Shown here: one piece after another, positions 9,445 through 16,627 of the stretch | Layout: each line of letters begins with the position of its first letter | Numbering within the stretch: the first letter of the stretch is position 1 | Assembly: GCA_030427525.1 (NCBI GenBank) | Contig: JAUIBD010000009.1 | Location: 1 to 43,447 of the forward strand | Length of the DNA stretch: 43,447 nucleotides | Direction of reading: 5' to 3' | From: a bacterium | GTDB taxonomy: Bacteria > Patescibacteriota > Saccharimonadia > Saccharimonadales > Saccharimonadaceae | Made by a program: the position numbers and the translations under genes | Notes under the pieces: model-generated | What the model saw: only the letters and a program-made list of their open reading frames with translations | Database searches by the model: none | Told to the model about the DNA's origin: nothing

Positions 9445-12217
9445 CGTGTTGTACGCTGTTTGAGGCAACAGCCTCTTTTAGTGCTCCCGCCTTCAGACGC
9501 TTCGTGTCATCGTTATCATTCTTATGACTAAACAACACTTCTCGACCATCTGGTAGGAAAAACCCAGTTTCAGGTAGCACATCGACATCTTGCAAGTTAA
9601 ATCCATTAATTACCGCTCGGCCATTCGTCCAATAAATCGGGTACTGAACGCCATTTGCTAATGTAATCGTATCTGGTGATGAACGGCGTATGGTTGCTTC
9701 GTGTTCTTCACTAATCCATGTTCGCATGCTGATTTTTTCACGCACAACCATAGCACGTAGCCTGTTGTCGAGCGTATAAATATTCGTTACCTCTCCATCG
9801 GTTGCCTCATCAATTTGCTGCATCAGCCAATCTTGGGTCATGATGCCATTCGGGAACATAACATGCCTGGTACGCACCGGGACTCTGCGCTGCAAGTATT
9901 CGAGCGTATCTTTTATTTGTACAAGCTCGCTAATTGTTTGGGTAGGCTTATTGAATATACCTTCCATCAACACCCGTTTCGTCGCTGCTGTATGCACGAT
10001 ACCTGCTGGTGCTTCTACTTCCTCTCCTACGCGTATATCACCGAAAAACAGTCCAGTTGTCTGTTTCAGCACACCATCCACCAATTTCGGCGGCTGGTCT
10101 TGTCGCCGAGTGACAAGGTGCATCACATGCTTTGCTAGTTTGGAAACACTCGTTGGCATTACTCTCTCGAGCACATTGTGGATCTGCATTTCACCGTTTG
10201 TCGGCTTTTCATAACTACGAGGCAAGCCAATCACAAGGTCAGGGCCTTTCACTTGCATACGGCTCCTGTCAGATATACGGCGTTCACCTGTCTCAGTTCG
10301 ATGCGTTTCTCTATACCATGTGCGTGTGCCACTACCTTTTCCGCGTAGTTTTTCATCGTGCGTTTTTCGGTGTGTGAAATCGAACAGTCCAGCAGTCAGG
10401 TAATCTTCTAGTAGCTCCGCGTCTGCACTAGAAGCAACAGGTATCTTATCTCTACGCGCATCCAAGCCAAACGTCTGACAAATCTTGTCATACGTTTGAT
10501 GAGCTTGCAGTACACTTTTTGTATCGTACCCACGCTGCAATAGTGCAGCTTCGTTAACATAGTCACCCTTGTAAAACTTCCGGGTTGCTCGAAACATTCC
10601 CAGGGACGCCATGGGGTCATCCTTTGCAATGGCAGGTATATCTTTCCTCCATAATTCACTTACAGTCCCCGAAGCATCGTAAAACGGTAATTCGCCGGCT
10701 TCGGTCGCTGCTACTATAGCCGCAAGTTGTCGCAAGTTGTCGCCACTTGCACCGTGCTGCTGGGCATATACTAAACTGCGAGCAAGTTCTGGTCGCACCG
10801 GAAACTCGTTCATAGCCTTGCCAATCTCGGTAATTTGGTTGTGTTCGTCTATCGCCTGCAAGCGCCATAATACTTCTAGTGCGTCGAGAATTCTGCTTCT
10901 GTCCACACCATGAATTAGGTAGTCATTTACCTTAAAGAAATCATAGCCAAGCGATATTGCAAGCAACGTGTTTCTGGCAATGTTTGTGCTGTAGATTTGC
11001 GCGGGTGCTTGCTCGTCTCTATCTTCGAATGCCTTATACCCAAATCGACTGTCTGAAGCTTTCAATAGTACCGCCACACCACCTCCCACATCTCGGCCAG
11101 CTCTACCTCCCATTTGAATAAATTCATCTTGGGCTCCATACATTTTCAGTAGGCCTTGCACGCCGTCAGCATCTAAGTGTGAGCGTCGCACTGTCCCATC
11201 TACCATCACAAGCGTGAGGCCTTCAATGGTCAGACCAGACTGCGCGACTGGTGTTGAAATAATTAATAGTCGCTGTCCGGGTTTCAACTCGGCTTTGATG
11301 GCTCTATCTATTTCTTTATCAGTCAGTTTTGAATGTAGCGGTAGAATTACAAGGTTTTCGTCACCAAGCGCCCTAAACTCACGAATATAGTCTCGAATCT
11401 CTGCTTTGCCTGCAGTAAATAACACACTTCTTTCATGGCCAGCCCCATATTTTTTATATGCAGCCACCGGGCCTAGTTCTTCTTCCTCATGGGTCTCTAG
11501 CTCATGAGGTCTACCTTCGATTTCGATATGAGGTATATAGCCGTTCGAGAATCGACTCATACGGCTATCAACTACTTCAGAATCCATCGTTGCACTCATC
11601 AGTGCCAGTCGCCATTTTGGATGCTTTTCAAGCGTCATTGCGGCAACAGCGGTAGCCATTTCTGTTTCGAAATCCTTTTCATGTATTTCGTCCGAGATTA
11701 TCAGCAGTGGTTCGTCTGAATATTCTTCCAACTCATCCATCACACGCATGAAGGTACCCGGCGTCATTACCTGTACCATAGCACCCGGATTTTCACGTCT
11801 TTCACCGTGTCGAATACCTACCAATGATGCTGCATCATCGCCAAGCTGGCTCACCAGCTCTTCCTTCAACCGTTCACCTAAACTATTGGCGGTAATACGA
11901 CGAGGCTCGAGCATCACAACACGATAGCCCATTTCCAGTGCGAATTGCGGAAGCTGCGTGCTTTTGCCCGAACCAGTTTCACCCTCATGCGCGGAAATCA
12001 CATTGTCACGAACCGCGTCTTGCATCTCTCGTTTTTTTACAAATGCATTTAGATTGCGATTTCCCAGATTTCCATACGGGCTTTCTTCGGGTTTTGGTAA
12101 CCCAGCTCGCACTGCCAACATTCGTTTTAACACACGGTCACGCTCGCCGTGACGGCGATCAAAGTTCGGATGTCCTGGAAATACGCCTACTTGGTCAGCT
12201 GGCAGTTTACGTCCCAT
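9440..12217 (-). CDS. DEAH-box RNA helicase, HrpA-like
   Basis: 925 aa. Motif I is GETGSGKSTQLP (79-90), motif II is DEIH (176-179, a DEAH variant), motif III is SAT (208-210), and motif VI is QMGGRAGR at roughly residue 370. HA2 and OB-fold-like regions follow. Related to bacterial HrpA/HrpB, which unwind RNA, but shorter than E. coli HrpA (about 1300 aa) and with an unusual N-terminal 60 residues. Cytoplasmic, probably rRNA or mRNA processing. Start at 12217 with a weak AAAGAGAG site upstream. It lies directly before orn, so both may serve RNA turnover. Confidence 0.85.
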   Translation of the reverse strand: MGRKLPADQVGVFPGHPNFDRRHGERDRVLKRMLAVRAGLPKPEESPYGNLGNRNLNAFVKKREMQDAVRDNVISAHEGETGSGKSTQLPQFALEMGYRVVMLEPRRITANSLGERLKEELVSQLGDDAASLVGIRHGERRENPGAMVQVMTPGTFMRVMDELEEYSDEPLLIISDEIHEKDFETEMATAVAAMTLEKHPKWRLALMSATMDSEVVDSRMSRFSNGYIPHIEIEGRPHELETHEEEELGPVAAYKKYGAGHERSVLFTAGKAEIRDYIREFRALGDENLVILPLHSKLTDKEIDRAIKAELKPGQRLLIISTPVAQSGLTIEGLTLVMVDGTVRRSHLDADGVQGLLKMYGAQDEFIQMGGRAGRDVGGGVAVLLKASDSRFGYKAFEDRDEQAPAQIYSTNIARNTLLAISLGYDFFKVNDYLIHGVDRSRILDALEVLWRLQAIDEHNQITEIGKAMNEFPVRPELARSLVYAQQHGASGDNLRQLAAIVAATEAGELPFYDASGTVSELWRKDIPAIAKDDPMASLGMFRATRKFYKGDYVNEAALLQRGYDTKSVLQAHQTYDKICQTFGLDARRDKIPVASSADAELLEDYLTAGLFDFTHRKTHDEKLRGKGSGTRTWYRETHRTETGERRISDRSRMQVKGPDLVIGLPRSYEKPTNGEMQIHNVLERVMPTSVSKLAKHVMHLVTRRQDQPPKLVDGVLKQTTGLFFGDIRVGEEVEAPAGIVHTAATKRVLMEGIFNKPTQTISELVQIKDTLEYLQRRVPVRTRHVMFPNGIMTQDWLMQQIDEATDGEVTNIYTLDNRLRAMVVREKISMRTWISEEHEATIRRSSPDTITLANGVQYPIYWTNGRAVINGFNLQDVDVLPETGFFLPDGREVLFSHKNDNDDTKRLKAGALKEAVASNSVQHV

Positions 12218-12295
12218 GTGCTACTCTCTTTGTTTGGTGGTACTAATATCTCAATAATATACCCTTCACAGAGATAAACAAGCATAGGTGTGTTG

Positions 12296-12694
12296 TTATT
12301 TTTTATTAAAATTCAAACACACTGAATTTATGCAGTAGTGCTGTCCATTTGGTGAGCTATCGTCTGGAAATAAATGCCCCAAGTGCCCACCACATTTTGC
12401 ACATACTACTTCAGTGCGATGCATCCACATAGTATTGTCATCACGCAGCTCAACTGCATCGTTATTAGCAAGATCGGAAAAGCTCGGCCAGCCTATTAAG
12501 CCAGGCGTAGTCGATTCATATTGATGTTCCGCCTTAAACAGTTCGTTGCCACACGCCACGCAGGTGTACACGCCATCATCATTCGGTGGCAGCACATACT
12601 TACCACTCCCCGGCACTTCTGTGCCCTTTTTGCGTAGCACATGGTACTGCTCATCGGTTAAATCCTTTTTCCATTCATCGTCAGACTTCTGCAT
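12296..12694 (-). CDS. msrB: Peptide methionine-R-sulfoxide reductase
   Basis: 132 aa. Reduces Met-R-sulfoxide in proteins. Structural zinc site C45-x2-C48 and C98-x2-C101; catalytic C121 in HYCINS at the end, with C126 nearby as a possible resolving cysteine. Length and order match single-domain MsrB. Predicted leaderless. msrA sits separately at 24295, so the two stereospecific repair enzymes are not fused here. Confidence 0.95.
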   Translation of the reverse strand: MQKSDDEWKKDLTDEQYHVLRKKGTEVPGSGKYVLPPNDDGVYTCVACGNELFKAEHQYESTTPGLIGWPSFSDLANNDAVELRDDNTMWMHRTEVVCAKCGGHLGHLFPDDSSPNGQHYCINSVCLNFNKK

Positions 12695-12700
12695 ACTACT

Positions 12701-12706
12701 ATTATA
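12701..12706 (-). promoter_or_regulatory. -10 box of msrB, leaderless
   Basis: TATAAT, 6 nt before the msrB ATG; the spacer reads AGTAGT, the same as before gdh. Confidence 0.6.
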
Positions 12707-12736
12707 CTTGGGCTATAAAGAATTTTTAAATTGAAA

Positions 12737-12761
12737 GACCCTCAGCTGGCTGCTGAGGGTC
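12737..12761 (-). terminator. Terminator of the 12860 cassette
   Basis: Perfect 10-bp stem (GACCCTCAGC / GCTGAGGGTC) with a 5-nt loop, followed on the minus strand by TTTCAATTT. The loop (AGCCA on the minus strand) and tail are nearly the same as in the hairpin at 29137-29159. Confidence 0.75.
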
Positions 12762-12859
12762 CGTGACGGCTCTGGGGTTTCCCGGTAACTAGGCGACGTC
12801 ACAATTGCCCGCACTTGGTTTTTACTTCTCACAAGGTTTGACTTAATGCTGTGATGACA

Positions 12860-13210
12860 TCATCCAGCGACCTGCGACAGCTCGTCGTTCTCCTGGCGCA
12901 CGTAGTGCCACGAGTTGGGCCCGATTCTGGTGAATGTGTGCCTTGTGCCTTGGCGGCTCACTCGGCCGACCATCTGGCCGTCCTGGAGCTTGCCCAGGTC
13001 GTACCAGAAGTACTTGTTGCTGTCGAGCCACGAATCATCTGTGATGGCGACCGGCTCGTGCAGGTCGCCAAAGATCGAGTTTTTTGCAAAGCTCGACCAG
13101 GCAGCGGGCACCAGCGTGCCACCGAGGAGGGCCTTGCCCTCCTCGTCAAGGTTGGCGGCGCGCCCTCCGAAGAAGGCGACGACGGACTCGGTAGTAACGA
13201 TGCTGGACAT
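12860..13210 (-). CDS. GC-rich orphan gene, unknown function (cassette 1)
   Basis: 116 aa from the ATG at 13210, chosen because GAGGGAGAC precedes it by a few nt; a longer reading from 13399 has no ribosome site. The protein is soluble, with aromatic-rich KYFWYDLGKL and NSWHYVRQEND near the C-terminus. I recognise no family. Base composition is much richer in GC than its neighbours msrB and gdh, and its codons favour C/G at the third position. It has its own promoter 420 nt upstream and its own terminator, so it behaves as a self-contained cassette. Confidence 0.65.
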   Translation of the reverse strand: MSSIVTTESVVAFFGGRAANLDEEGKALLGGTLVPAAWSSFAKNSIFGDLHEPVAITDDSWLDSNKYFWYDLGKLQDGQMVGRVSRQGTRHTFTRIGPNSWHYVRQENDELSQVAG

Positions 13211-13389
13211 AGTTGTCTCCCTCAGAAGACGAGCCGCATTTTCCGATGTCCCTAATGACTCGGAGGTATGCGGGGGTGTTGCGTCAAGAGTCCGTACGGC
13301 TTGAACTCTTGCCCTTCCCCACTTTTTAAAAGCAAGGAATTCGCAAAAGCTCAAAACATTCGTAAACTCTATAAGCAACGTACGCCCTG

Positions 13390-13631
13390 AAAAAGACACT
13401 GAACATTCAATGAGAGGCTTCTACTTAGATTCGAAACAGAACATTCCGTTTTATTATCAATGCAAATACAACTCATGAATTTAATAGATGTCATAAGCTT
13501 TTAAGGTGCGGAGTTCTGTAGCCCCTAAGGGCCAACAAAAGCTCCCGAATAGCTTAGTCAAAAACGACGCGGCAACTTTTGTTTATACTGTAGACAACAA
13601 CGCGATTGAAGCCTCTCATTGAATCAATCGT
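13390..13631 (-). ncRNA. Structured leader or small RNA closed by a 17-bp inverted repeat
   Basis: Minus-strand transcript expected from about 13631. Arms at 13608-13624 and 13405-13421 are perfectly complementary over 17 bp. The 5' arm is also framed by a 7-bp hairpin (CGATTGA / TCAATCG, 13602-13629), which cannot form fully together with the long-range helix. Inside lies a strong hairpin at 13510-13545. The 3' arm contains CATTGA, which can pair with TCAGTG just before a T5 run (about 13391-13396), giving a weak terminator that competes with the long-range helix. This may be a free RNA or a switch in the leader of the 12860 gene. I match it to no known class; a miniature element with terminal inverted repeats is the alternative. 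Confidence 0.5.
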
Positions 13632-13637
13632 AAGTAC

Positions 13638-13666
13638 ATATTAACATAATCGATATAATTTGTCAA
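13638..13666 (-). promoter_or_regulatory. Consensus sigma-70 promoter of cassette 1
   Basis: TTGACA (13661-13666), 17-bp spacer, TAATAT (13638-13643) on the minus strand. Start of RNA predicted near 13631. Confidence 0.75.
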
Positions 13667-13751
13667 TAATTTATATACTATTCATAGAAAATGACTAGCC
13701 CAAGTAGAACCGTTTGTAGTGTTACGTCATCACCGATATAGTTAGTTCTGT

Positions 13752-14936
13752 TCATACTAACCTTTCTAGTGCCAGGCTAAACGCAGCTTCCTTCATCGGC
13801 ACCTCGTCTTTCTTGGCTCGTTTTTCTGCTTCGTGCACAGCCTTACCCAAAATCTCATCCAGCTTAGTGTTCACTGTTTCTTCACTCCAATGCTCACCCG
13901 CACGATTTTGCTGCCATTCCAGGTAGCTCACTATCACACCGCCCGCATTGGCTATCACGTCAGGTATCACCCTCACATCTCGTGCCTCAAGCTGCTGCAA
14001 GGCATCGTCGTCAATTGGCCCATTAGCAAGCTCCAGCGCAACACACGCATGTATATCGGATTGGTTTTCTGCATCAATCACTTCACCTAGCGCAGCGAAT
14101 ACCAACACATCTGCATCCACCTGAATAATTTCGTTACTCGGGCGTTCTTCCCCTGTTAATTCGTCCATTACTTTCCGAGAAAACTCAAGGCTCGAGAAAT
14201 CAAGACCGTCCTGGTTGTACTTCGTAACTTTCGAATTCGCCGCCGCGATCACTTTCACGCCCAGCTCTTTCTGAGCCAGTTTCGCAAAGTAAAAACCCAC
14301 ATTTCCTACGCCCTGCACTGCGACCGTCAGGCCATTTGTGTCAATGTTATTGGCTTTGCAATACTCACGTAGTGCTATCATACCGCCACGCCCAGTTGCC
14401 ATATCGCGGCCTTCTGAGCCACCATTATCAAGCCCTTTGCCGGTAAAGCTCGACTTTGTACTATCGCCGGTTAGCACTTCGTACTCATCTACCATCCAGT
14501 CCATCACCTGGCTGTTCGTGTTCACGTCTGGTGCAGGCACATCCTTGTCAGGGCCAATGTGTTCTTGCAATGCACGCACGTATTGACGTGCTACTTCTTC
14601 TACGTGTTCCTCGTCGTACTCGCGAGGGTCAAATGCAACCCCGCCCTTGCCACCACCCAGCGGTATATTCACGGCGGCGCATTTTATACTCATTAGTGTC
14701 GCTAGCGCACGCACTTCATCTATATCTACATGCGGGTGAAAGCGTATACCGCCCTTGTATGGCCCGCGTTTGTTACTGTGTTGCACACGGTATGCCTGGT
14801 GGGTAATATCACCAACCGTTACCTCAAATTCATGCACTTGCTCGGGTGTTAGTAATTCCTCTACGTCAGCGTCACTCCAGCCCAATTTCTTAGCCGAGCG
14901 TCGAATCAGCGCTTCGGCACTTTCTAACATATTCAT
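13752..14936 (-). CDS. Glu/Leu/Phe/Val family dehydrogenase (glutamate dehydrogenase)
   Basis: 394 aa. Oxidative deamination of glutamate or a related amino acid with NAD(P). KRGPYKGGIRFHP (56-68) binds the substrate, PLGGGKGGVAFDP (92-104) carries the catalytic lysine K97, and the Rossmann segment TVAVQGVGNVGFYFA binds the cofactor. Slightly shorter than typical GdhA (about 410-450 aa). A second in-frame ATG lies two codons in. Predicted leaderless. Monocistronic, with the FMN reductase gene 15 nt upstream on the same strand. Confidence 0.9.
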   Translation of the reverse strand: MNMLESAEALIRRSAKKLGWSDADVEELLTPEQVHEFEVTVGDITHQAYRVQHSNKRGPYKGGIRFHPHVDIDEVRALATLMSIKCAAVNIPLGGGKGGVAFDPREYDEEHVEEVARQYVRALQEHIGPDKDVPAPDVNTNSQVMDWMVDEYEVLTGDSTKSSFTGKGLDNGGSEGRDMATGRGGMIALREYCKANNIDTNGLTVAVQGVGNVGFYFAKLAQKELGVKVIAAANSKVTKYNQDGLDFSSLEFSRKVMDELTGEERPSNEIIQVDADVLVFAALGEVIDAENQSDIHACVALELANGPIDDDALQQLEARDVRVIPDVIANAGGVIVSYLEWQQNRAGEHWSEETVNTKLDEILGKAVHEAEKRAKKDEVPMKEAAFSLALERLV

Positions 14937-14942
14937 ACTACT

Positions 14943-14948
14943 AGTATA
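14943..14948 (-). promoter_or_regulatory. -10 box of the dehydrogenase gene, leaderless
   Basis: TATACT followed by AGTAGT and the ATG, 6-nt spacing. It sits between the FMN reductase stop and the start. Confidence 0.6.
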
Positions 14949-14951
14949 CTC

Positions 14952-15509
14952 CTAGCGCGCTGCGGCCAAGGCGTTGCCGTACCATAATAGGTCATCTATA
15001 TGACGGTCGAGGTTTGCGTTATTTTGCTCTGTTTCAGGTGTTAATGTGCCATCGTCATGTATGCCACCGTCTACCTTGCCAAAAAACGTCACGGTATCTG
15101 GCAATACAGCCGAGCCAACCTTCGCGCCCAGTACTTGCCGTAGTTGTTCATTAGCCCTCGCACCGCTCACGACTCCATGGCTCACGATTCCGACTGGCTT
15201 TCGTTTTAGCTGGCCATTTGTATAGTCGATTGCATTTTTTAGCACCGCCGGGATACCATGATTGTATTCTGCTGTTACAAACATATACGCATCGGCACGT
15301 TCTAAGCCATCAAGCCAGGCTTTTGCGCCATCGGTAAGTTCTCTCTCTGGTGTCCACGGGGCTTCAGGCAACAGCGGCATGTCGTAGTCTATCAAATCAA
15401 GCACTTCTATATCATCATGTTTTGCCTTCAGTCGCGTCTCTACCCACTTGGCAAGCTTTGGTGTTACTCGGCCTTCACGGGTTGTTCCTACTATCACTGC
15501 TATTTTCAT
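14952..15509 (-). CDS. NADPH-dependent FMN reductase family flavoprotein
   Basis: 185 aa, usual length. N-terminal flavodoxin-like KIAVIVGTTREGRVTPKLAKWV binds the FMN phosphate; YMFVTAEYNHGIPAVLKNAIDY (about 76-97) is the conserved flavin-ring segment, followed by KPVGIVSHGVVSGARA. Cytoplasmic flavin or quinone reductase; the natural substrate is unknown. It has a real leader: TATACT at 15534-15539 and GAGAGGGG before the ATG. Confidence 0.9.
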   Translation of the reverse strand: MKIAVIVGTTREGRVTPKLAKWVETRLKAKHDDIEVLDLIDYDMPLLPEAPWTPERELTDGAKAWLDGLERADAYMFVTAEYNHGIPAVLKNAIDYTNGQLKRKPVGIVSHGVVSGARANEQLRQVLGAKVGSAVLPDTVTFFGKVDGGIHDDGTLTPETEQNNANLDRHIDDLLWYGNALAAAR

Positions 15510-15562
15510 ACTCGCCCCTCTCGTTATGTCTTAAGTATACGTTATTTGCTATACAAAATAAA

Positions 15563-15593
15563 GTAAAAGCCTCGCATTTGGCGAGGCTTTTAC
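15563..15593 (-). terminator. Terminator of mscL
   Basis: 13-bp perfect stem with a 5-nt loop followed on the minus strand by TTTATTTTG, 16 nt after the mscL stop. Confidence 0.85.
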
Positions 15594-15608
15594 TATGCGT
15601 TTTACGGA

Positions 15609-15938
15609 TTAATCTTTTTTCTTGTCCATGCGGTCTAGCTTGGCTACGTGTACAATCCAGTAAATAACCAATGCGGTAGCTAATAGTGTAATCGCCGAGC
15701 TCACAAATGCGCCCCAGGCAAAGTCGGCTGATCGGTCGCCGACGTTGACCGTCCACACAGCTGCCTGCAGACCTTCCTGCGAGCCAACTATCAGCGCCAC
15801 GATTGGGTTTACAAAGCCCTCCACCAGCTTTGCCACCGTGTCGCCTGCTGCTACACCAATCGCTAAACCGACTGCTAATCCTACTACGCCTTGTTCACGA
15901 ATAAATGTCATAAATCCGCTTGCGTGCTTTTTTACCAT
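15609..15938 (-). CDS. mscL: Large-conductance mechanosensitive channel
   Basis: 109 aa. Osmotic safety valve in the membrane. TM1 (FIREQGVVGLAVGLAIGVAAGDTVAKLVEGFVNPIVALI, about 12-50) has the small-residue packing of the MscL gate, with the usual RGN replaced by REQ. TM2 is WGAFVSSAITLLATALVIYWIV (about 75-97), ending in a charged KLDRMDKKKD tail. Start set by AAAGGAG. Terminator directly after. Confidence 0.88.
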   Translation of the reverse strand: MVKKHASGFMTFIREQGVVGLAVGLAIGVAAGDTVAKLVEGFVNPIVALIVGSQEGLQAAVWTVNVGDRSADFAWGAFVSSAITLLATALVIYWIVHVAKLDRMDKKKD

Positions 15939-15968
15939 CTCACAACTCCTTTGTTTAGTACTGAAAAA

Positions 15969-15974
15969 ATTATA
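15969..15974 (-). promoter_or_regulatory. -10 box of mscL
   Basis: TATAAT on the minus strand about 30 nt before the ATG, giving a short leader with AAAGGAG. The -35 is weak (TTGCGC at 19 bp). Confidence 0.5.
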
Positions 15975-16009
15975 GCATTAAAATATTGTTTAAGCGCAAG
16001 TTGTTGCCC

Positions 16010-16062
16010 CGAGGGGCGACCTTGCGCGCGGGGTTGCCACGCGACTGACAGGTCGCCCCTCG
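16010..16062 (-). terminator. Long hairpin after the 16070 gene
   Basis: 13-bp perfect stem (arms 16010-16022 and 16050-16062) with a GC-rich inner region. There is no T-run on either strand, so termination is a guess; it could instead protect the 3' end. Confidence 0.45.
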
Positions 16063-16069
16063 TCGGAGG

Positions 16070-16375
16070 TCAGTGCAGGACCGTGATAGTCACGGTTCGA
16101 TCGACGTTGCGGTGAGGCCGCTTCTCACGGTTGTACTCACCAGCCCGATGCGCAGGAACGCATCGCTCAGCCAGACCAGCCTGCTTCAGGGCCTCGAGCG
16201 CCCGACAGACCGCGTCCTGGTCGGTCCGCTCGTAGCCGAGCGGCCTCAGAAAGTCGCTCAGCCAGTTGCGTGCCAGGTAGGACATCGTGCCACCGACACC
16301 GAGCTTGTCTCGGAGTCGGTCGTAGAGATCTTCTGCGAAGTCATCGATCGCAGGCTCCATCGTCGTAACAGCCAT
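16070..16375 (-). CDS. GC-rich orphan gene, small protein of unknown function (cassette 2)
   Basis: 101 aa. N-terminal acidic helix (MEPAIDDFAEDLYDRLRDKLG), then a segment that could be a winged-helix (MSYLARNWLSDFLRPLG, DQDAVCRALEALKQAGLAERC) and a basic tail. A DNA-binding role is possible but not shown. The ATG at 16375 has AAGGAG 10 nt upstream. GC content is far above neighbouring mscL and argS. Expression seems controlled by the leader ORF and terminator at 16453-16580. Confidence 0.65.
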   Translation of the reverse strand: MAVTTMEPAIDDFAEDLYDRLRDKLGVGGTMSYLARNWLSDFLRPLGYERTDQDAVCRALEALKQAGLAERCVPAHRAGEYNREKRPHRNVDRTVTITVLH

Positions 16376-16452
16376 GCCTTAGTCACTCCTTGGGGTTGTG
16401 ATGTGCTCGAAAGACAGGCTTGTCCCGTCCTCCGTTGTTACACTGTTTCGAG

Positions 16453-16484
16453 AAAACAAATCCGCCGAGGTGGACCCTCGGCGG
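16453..16484 (-). terminator. Attenuator terminator in the leader of the 16070 gene
   Basis: 9-bp GC stem (CCGCCGAGG / CCTCGGCGG, loop 5) followed on the minus strand by ATTTGTTTT. It lies between the leader ORF and the 16070 gene, so it must be bypassed for expression. Its 5' arm (16475-16482) is perfectly complementary over 8 nt to 16516-16523, inside the end of the leader ORF, which gives an antiterminator. Confidence 0.75.
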
Positions 16485-16508
16485 CGGTTAAAGCTCGAAA
16501 CTTCGAAG

Positions 16509-16580
16509 CTACGCTGCCGAGGGCGCGTTAAACAGGATAATCACGAGTTGTTCAGATTTCCTATTCATTCGCATCGACAT
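16509..16580 (-). CDS. 23-codon leader peptide (attenuation)
   Basis: Reads MSMRMNRKSEQLVIILFNAPSAA then TAG. AGGAG precedes the ATG by 4 nt and lies almost at the predicted RNA 5' end. The final codons (N-A-P-S region) contain the strand that pairs with the terminator arm. A ribosome finishing the peptide would cover this strand and let the terminator form; a ribosome held earlier would free it and allow read-through. The inducer is not readable: there is no run of one amino acid, so a drug or translation stress signal is more likely than amino-acid starvation. Confidence 0.65.
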   Translation of the reverse strand: MSMRMNRKSEQLVIILFNAPSAA

Positions 16581-16596
16581 GTTGCTCCTGACTGCA

Positions 16597-16625
16597 ATTC
16601 TACCCCTTCAAAAGCGTTTTGACAA
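16597..16625 (-). promoter_or_regulatory. Sigma-70 promoter of cassette 2
   Basis: TTGTCA (16620-16625), 17-bp spacer, TAGAAT (16597-16602). RNA start predicted near 16590, directly before the leader ORF. The -35 almost touches the argS stop. Confidence 0.7.
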
Positions 16626-16627
16626 CC

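Noticed and set aside
12860-13399. 179-aa start for the cassette 1 gene
   Set aside because: No ribosome site and a non-protein-like N-terminus. The ATG at 13210 has GAGGGAG just upstream.
13380-13495. 42-codon frame inside the cassette 1 leader RNA
   Set aside because: No Shine-Dalgarno site, and it overlaps the arms of the 17-bp inverted repeat, which better explain the sequence.
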